Of a stretch of DNA of 64,000 bases, positions 59,101 to 64,000 are shown piece by piece. The stretch's first letter is position 1, and each line of letters starts with the position of its first letter. The position numbers and the translations under genes are program-made. The notes below the pieces were generated by a model, which was given only the letters and a program-made list of their open reading frames with translations, had not been told where the DNA came from and made no database searches. The DNA is from Trogon surrucura (lineage: Eukaryota; Chordata; Aves; Trogoniformes; Trogonidae): positions 164,432,912-164,496,911 of the forward strand of contig CM036617.1 in NCBI GenBank assembly GCA_020746105.1, given 5' to 3'.

Positions 59101-62100
59101 TTCCACTGAGGTGCCTTGGTCTGGATCATCGACCGAGCCTGGGAAGACAAGAAGAGGGGTTGACAAGCAGAGCAGATCAACTACAGAGTAAGCCAAGGAC
59201 TGCCACGTGTTTTAGTTTAAGGACCAGGTCCTCTCACAACTATGTTTGCAGGAATGGCTAAGCAGAGCCTTGCAGGAGTGAATTTTTAGGATGGCACCCT
59301 CCAGCAGAGACCCCGTGGTCTCAATTGTCCTTCCCTCTCCTATCTCTCACAGACTCAGCTAATCCCATGGCAGCACCACCCTCAGCCCCAGTCATACTCT
59401 CCCAGCCTAGCACAGTCAGCCTATACCTCATGGCAAGAAACGAAACAAGACTTTCCTGCCCAGTCCTTGCACAGATTTTGCCTTCATGCAAGGGGTGGCT
59501 CAGCTCTGGCTCCCTCCTGCCTACATGCCCCCCTCCAGCCATATCGCCTTGTCCCCCAGCTCTGCTCCCTGGCACAACAGGGCCATACTCTGCTGTAAAA
59601 CTGGAGGAGAGTGTTGTAGAGCATCTGGTGCTTTTCAGCCAGGAAGCGATAGCGGCGTTTCTCCTCCAGTTCAGCTTCCCTCTGGCTCTCGGAGATGAAT
59701 GCCTGCATCTCTGAGCGCAGTCGCATCACATTCTCCTGGGCCACAGGGGAAAGAGAGAGGCAGGGATCAGCGTAAATCCAGCAGATTGGGCTCACACATG
59801 GAAGGGAAAGGGGTGAAATGGGCCATCGTGTCTACCAGCTTCCCAGTCCACTCACAGTGCTGGAGCAGCACTGAAGGAGCTAAAGCAGCGTGCCAAGGAC
59901 CAAGACCTTGCTCACTGAAGCTTGCTAAATGAGGCAAGAACTTGGCAGGAGTGAGCATCACAGGTCAACAACACCCTGCAGAAGAGGATTTTCCTCCTTT
60001 CCAGATAAGCTTGCTGCCTTTTGATGGCTGGGGACAACCCCCTGGCTTTTAAGGAAGGAGAAGGTTGCTCAGAAACCAGTCCTGGTTCCAGAGAAATCAT
60101 CCAGTTCTTTTAACAGCTCCTCTTCCTACAACTGTTGCTCACCTTCATTTCCCGGGCATTTTTATCACGGACCCTCTCCATTCTCCACAGTTCTGCCATG
60201 CACTTATCCAGGTTGGTGGCTCTGCGCTGGTACTCCAGCTCATACTGCTTCTGGCTTTCCTGACAGGGAAAAACCAAGCTGGGTGAGGAACTGGAGATCC
60301 AACCACACCGTGATGCAGCAAGAGTCCTGCTCTGATGGGTGGTTGAGCATCTGAGTGCCCCTGAAATCAGTTTTCACACAGACCTCTTCTAAAAAAGTTT
60401 TTTTACTCTTCGTTTTGAAGAGCCCTCGCATGCTCATGAGCCTCAGGATGTCGGAACTAGAAATTGGCTCCCAGCACCTTTGTCACTGGGAGCAAGCCCC
60501 CAGGTCTTGGTCTCCCTCCATGACACTACCCACTGGCACGGGCAGCTGGGCCAGGATGGTACAGGACCCACACCCATGCAACAGCTGCAGTTTGGGGAAG
60601 CTGTGAACTCTGCTTTTGGGATGTAAAGTCTCCCAGCCCTTTTGAAGCACCCGGCAAGCCCCACTGCATGAAGAACAGCTGCCTGCCCTCTTTAGCCCTC
60701 CATCATCAGTCAACCTAGGGGAGGCTTGGTCCATGTTGAGAGAAGAAGATAAGGCCCCCTAACTCCTGCTGAAGAAAGTCAAGGAAACATCTCAAGTGCT
60801 CAAGCAAAGGCCCTTGAGTAGGAGGAAGAGGGAAATGAGGAGGGTTGAGAATGAGAAGGGAGTTCATCACTCACACTGATGAACTGCACATCCATTTTGG
60901 TGTTCTTCTCCATGTGCTGCAGCAGGTCCACGTGGAAGGTCTGAGCCTGGAAAAGGTAAAGAAGTCATCACCCCCATCCCTTCACCATGTGGGGTGAAGG
61001 GGTGGCTCACAAACCGTGCAGTGCTAGTGACTCCTTTGCCACCTGGACTCCACACCGAAGCCAGAAATGGGCACACCAGGGCCACCATGGAGCATCTCTG
61101 CAGCTTGGGGATTGGCACACAGCACCCACCCAACTGTTAACGCCTGAGCTTCAGCACGAGCACAAACAGCAGTGTCTGGAAGGGTCAGCATCCCCTCCAC
61201 TCCTGTCCCACCACTGCCACCCAGGGAAAGAGAGGATGGCCTCATCACATCTTCAGAGTCGGTCATTGCTCAAGTTTACTGTGCAACTACCGCCATGCTT
61301 GTGAAGAAGCGGTGACAGTTCAACAAAGGCACCGAACACTGAACAACAACCAGGCTCTGGGCATGTCAGCTCTGCAACATGCCTCCATCACACACAGCAG
61401 GGATAGCAGGGAGGAAGGCATCTGCCAGCAGGCATGTGGAGGGCAGGAGGTGGGGCAAATTGGACAAATGACAGCATGATGTAGTTAAAGAAGTCCCTTT
61501 TTGCCCCCCACTGGCACCAGGCGCCATGAAAACCACTCACCACAACTTCCAAATCAGAGCTCAGGAGTCTCTGCGTGTCGGACATCTGCATCAGAATTTC
61601 ACCTTCAGGGAAAGAGACAGGAGAGGGTGGAAAAAAACCCACAGCCATTTCCTTGTGTGCCCAAGGAGACAGACCAGCGGTGTGTGACTGCTGCTGATGA
61701 TATATGGGTGTGAAAGTCCAACAGATATTGCAATGCACTGCTCTCTGCACCCTCAGAGAGGCTGGTAACCTTCCTCCCCGGATCTCAGCTCCACCACCAC
61801 TCCCCAGGCACTGCCAACATGGGATTTCTCCAGCCCACAGAGCTGCCAGACCAGCACTCTACTACAGTCCCAAGTGCCAGCAGGCAGCCTCGGCTCTGCC
61901 AGGGGCTCCGGGTGCTGGGTTTTGTTTTGCCACAGCCACTGTAAGCCCCACTTCTAATCCCAGTGGAACCCCAGTCACAGCGTACAGTTTCGTCTGTCCT
62001 GCAGAAAAGCAGCTACAGCACCCACTGCTGATGCTCTGCGTGGTCCTGCTTTGCAGGTGTTGGTATCACGAAACTGGTAAAGGAAGCGACTGATGACAGG

Positions 62101-63129
62101 GAACAAAGGAGTGACCTGGGTGGTGCAGATGATGATAGGTGTCTACAGAAGGGACACACCTGCTGGAAGCTTTTTATTACAGCACTTAGCAGCAGAGCAT
62201 TCCCCTGAGCATATGTTCAGCAGCCATCATTAGGCCGCAGAATTATTTGTGCGGCTGAGTGTAAGCCCCTCAGCTCCAAGGCGCTCTCCATGCTTTCTGT
62301 CTTTTCCCTCACACCTATGAGGAGTGAAATAATTCCTCCAAGGTGAAAACTTCAGCTCTCAAGGAAAGATGCCTCAGTAAGGACTGGTTTCCATGAGACT
62401 TCCGTCACTGGAGGTCCATCCATGAGTTCACTCACGGATCTTAGAGAGATATAGAGAAGAGTACTGGGGTCTTGGAAGCTGATCAAGGATACACAGTAAA
62501 TTTGACTCTCACTGCCTGGACAGGGCCTGGCACTGTGAATAGAGGAGGTGTTCTTACTTCTGCCACTGTCTGGAAAGGGACTAGCTACAGTAGAAAGCCA
62601 AAAAAATTGTAACTGTGGTTCATCACAGGACAGAGGATGGCCTTACCCAGCACATGTGAGGTGGAGCTCTGCAGTGCTTGCTCCCCAATCTTCTCAATCG
62701 CCTTAAAATACACTTCAGCTGCTTTGGATAGCGCTGTAAGGAGAGGGGAGCGGAGATGAAGTTCTGGCCTGCCTTCCCACCATCACCAGCCCCAGTAAGC
62801 AGCACACAGGAAAGTCACCCCCCGGTACTTTGCCTCTATAGGCAAGGGCACCCCATCTCTCCCCTTCCGTGCCTATTAGGAGCAGCAGGTCCTGGAGCAG
62901 GAGAAAAGTGAGTAAGAGCAGGTGAGGACATGCCATGGCAGGGACCAGCAGTCTTGTCCTGGGTCACAGGAGTCCCTCTTGTCACACAGCAGACACTCAG
63001 AATGGATGCAGCAGCATGATCTGGAGCCTGGGCTATGCCGGGACCCCACTCACCATGGAAGGCACGCAGGTAGTTGTTCCCCAGGTACACCAGGTTCTCC
63101 AGTGCAGGGTTGAACTGCTCCAGGATACT
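53105..63129 (-). CDS. BAIAP2L2: BAIAP2L2 (Pinkbar), I-BAR and SH3 protein, 5' end missing
   Basis: Membrane-shaping I-BAR protein of the IRSp53 family; it favours flat membrane sheets at epithelial junctions and is needed in hair-cell stereocilia. Coding exons on the minus strand: 63129-63054, 62733-62647, 61602-61541, 60946-60875, 60259-60143, 59735-59589, 59138-58986, 58517-58376, 57582-57357, 56428-56357, 56013-55833, 54013-53973, 53180-53105 (stop at 53107-53105). They total 1,452 nt (483 aa); all GT/AG and in frame. The first visible residues, [19 protein letters not shown], match about residue 18 of the human protein, so a first coding exon of roughly 17 aa lies beyond base 64,000. The I-BAR domain fills about the first 215 residues shown (landmarks [23 protein letters not shown]). 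A Ser/Pro-rich linker, an SH3 domain (fragment residues about 316-375, with [17 protein letters not shown]) and a conserved C-terminus [20 protein letters not shown] follow. Secure. Confidence 0.96.
57918..57934 (-). repeat. Poly-A run (17 nt, minus strand) in BAIAP2L2 intron
   Basis: Seventeen T residues on the plus strand in the intron before the SH3 exon. There is no recognised retroelement body beside it. Confidence 0.9.
58705..58742. repeat. Two 17-bp GGCC-rich repeats, 21-bp period
   Basis: TTGGCCAAGAACTGGCC (58,705-58,721) is repeated as TTGGCCAAGGACTGGCC (58,726-58,742) with a 4-bp gap and one mismatch. Each copy contains TTGGC/GCCAA half-sites like those of NFI. The pair lies in a BAIAP2L2 intron, just before a CR1 fragment. 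Confidence 0.9.
58766..58957 (-). mobile_element. CR1 LINE 3' fragment in BAIAP2L2 intron
   Basis: It starts with AGAATCATAGAATACTTTGGG, the reversed CR1 terminus, and runs through CTTCAACTAGACCAAG and CCAGGGATGGGGCATC to about TTTCACC. The CR1 sense strand is the minus strand, the same as BAIAP2L2. It is 5'-truncated, and its truncated end stops about 28 bp from the donor of the exon at 59,138-58,986. Confidence 0.9.
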
Positions 63130-64000
63130 CTGTGGCCAGACAGAAGCATGTTAATGCTGGTCTTCCTCAAGCCCCAGAGACCTCAGCATGTCAATGTCCT
63201 CCTGCTATGATTCAGCTGGGAGCAGTAGGGACTCAGAGAGGTCCCCCAGCCACGATGCTGGATAGCTGCGGTGACATACCACCATGGCACAAAGTCAGCT
63301 CCCCGCGTTGGAGGTAGCTGGGACCTTCAGGTAGCCAGGAGATGAGGGATGCCAGAAGGCAAGGTAGCCCACTGCAGAGCCAAGGGGTCACCCGAAGATG
63401 GCTTTCTCCCAAGGCCCCAAACCCACTGCAGAGGGGAGTAACTGCGAGGAGATCCGAGCAGCCTTTCCCCTCACCCCTGAGCCTGCTGGGGTGAGGGTGA
63501 TCGCTTATTATCCAAGCACGAACACAACCTTTTCCTGGATTTGGTGCACTGCCAGAGCCAGCAGCTTGCTAAGAGAAGGGATGGACTGCTTCAGATCAGC
63601 CTCTCTTACCTGCTGTATTTACCAAAGGTGTTCTTTGCCTACATCAGAGCAGACCAGGGGCTGGAATAAGCAACTCCCCCTTCTCTGAGCCCTCGCCATC
63701 TTGGTGCAGCACCCATGTGTGTAGGAAAGTATTTGTGAGATCAGATTGCTCCTTCCAGCAAGGGGTAAACTGTCAACTGAAATCCTCCTTCCTATCAGCA
63801 AACAAGGTGTGCCACCCTTCATGCTCCATGCTCAAACCACTCTGGTTGCCCACCTCCTTCCTGGATCTTCCTTAGGACCCATGTCACCCTCCCCTCCCGA
63901 CAGCCACCTGCTCTCAAACACACAGAAGCTGCTGCAATTCAGCCCAGGGACAGATCCAATCCTCGGCTGCCCACCCTTCAAGGCAATCTTTGGCAGAAAA
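63130..64000 (-). other. BAIAP2L2: BAIAP2L2 intron 1 (partial)
   Basis: No sequence matching the expected N-terminal exon (human MDQFYRSTMAIYK region) was found on the minus strand in this stretch, so it is read as intron continuing past the window edge. No repeat or gene is recognised. Confidence 0.7.

Overview
This is a vertebrate nuclear window, almost certainly from a bird. The genes are intron-rich. The only clearly recognisable transposable elements are CR1 LINEs, whose 3' ends carry the typical ATTCTATG-type repeat. The three genes decoded match the PICK1 - SLC16A8 - BAIAP2L2 order known from human 22q13.1, and the SLC16A8 product closely resembles the chicken MCT3/REMP protein as I remember it. 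Species cannot be named from sequence alone.

Layout. Bases 1-28,660 contain no protein-coding gene that I can support. By synteny this is probably the far-upstream regulatory flank of SOX10, which would lie to the left on the minus strand and outside the window. Several non-repetitive, CpG-containing islands there carry SOX-type, E-box/M-box, CRE-like and TCF/LEF motifs and look like enhancers; no alignment was possible. Bases 23.1-29.1 kb hold CR1 elements, two of them sense copies interrupted by antisense copies. A CpG-rich promoter at about 29.0-29.6 kb drives PICK1 (+). Its 12 coding exons (30,213-38,414) were resolved base by base and give a 410-aa PDZ-BAR protein. PICK1 converges on SLC16A8 (-; 4 coding exons, 47,553-42,628, 542 aa), the basolateral lactate transporter of retinal pigment epithelium. 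BAIAP2L2 (-) follows head-to-tail, with 13 coding exons between 63,129 and 53,105. It encodes an I-BAR/SH3 protein whose first coding exon lies beyond base 64,000.

The genes are neighbours by conserved synteny, not an operon. PICK1 (synaptic and vesicle trafficking), SLC16A8 (RPE lactate export) and BAIAP2L2 (epithelial and hair-cell membrane shaping) have separate roles. All splice junctions given keep the reading frame and use GT/AG borders. Noncoding first exons were not placed, except for a plausible PICK1 exon 1 donor.

I looked for an undescribed system (arrays, novel gene clusters, domesticated elements) and did not find one. The points most worth checking are the paired SOX-type palindromes in the left 17 kb, the nested CR1s, an RFX X-box in the PICK1 promoter, the absence of the mammalian C-terminal cysteine in PICK1, and an in-frame NAGNAG acceptor in BAIAP2L2.
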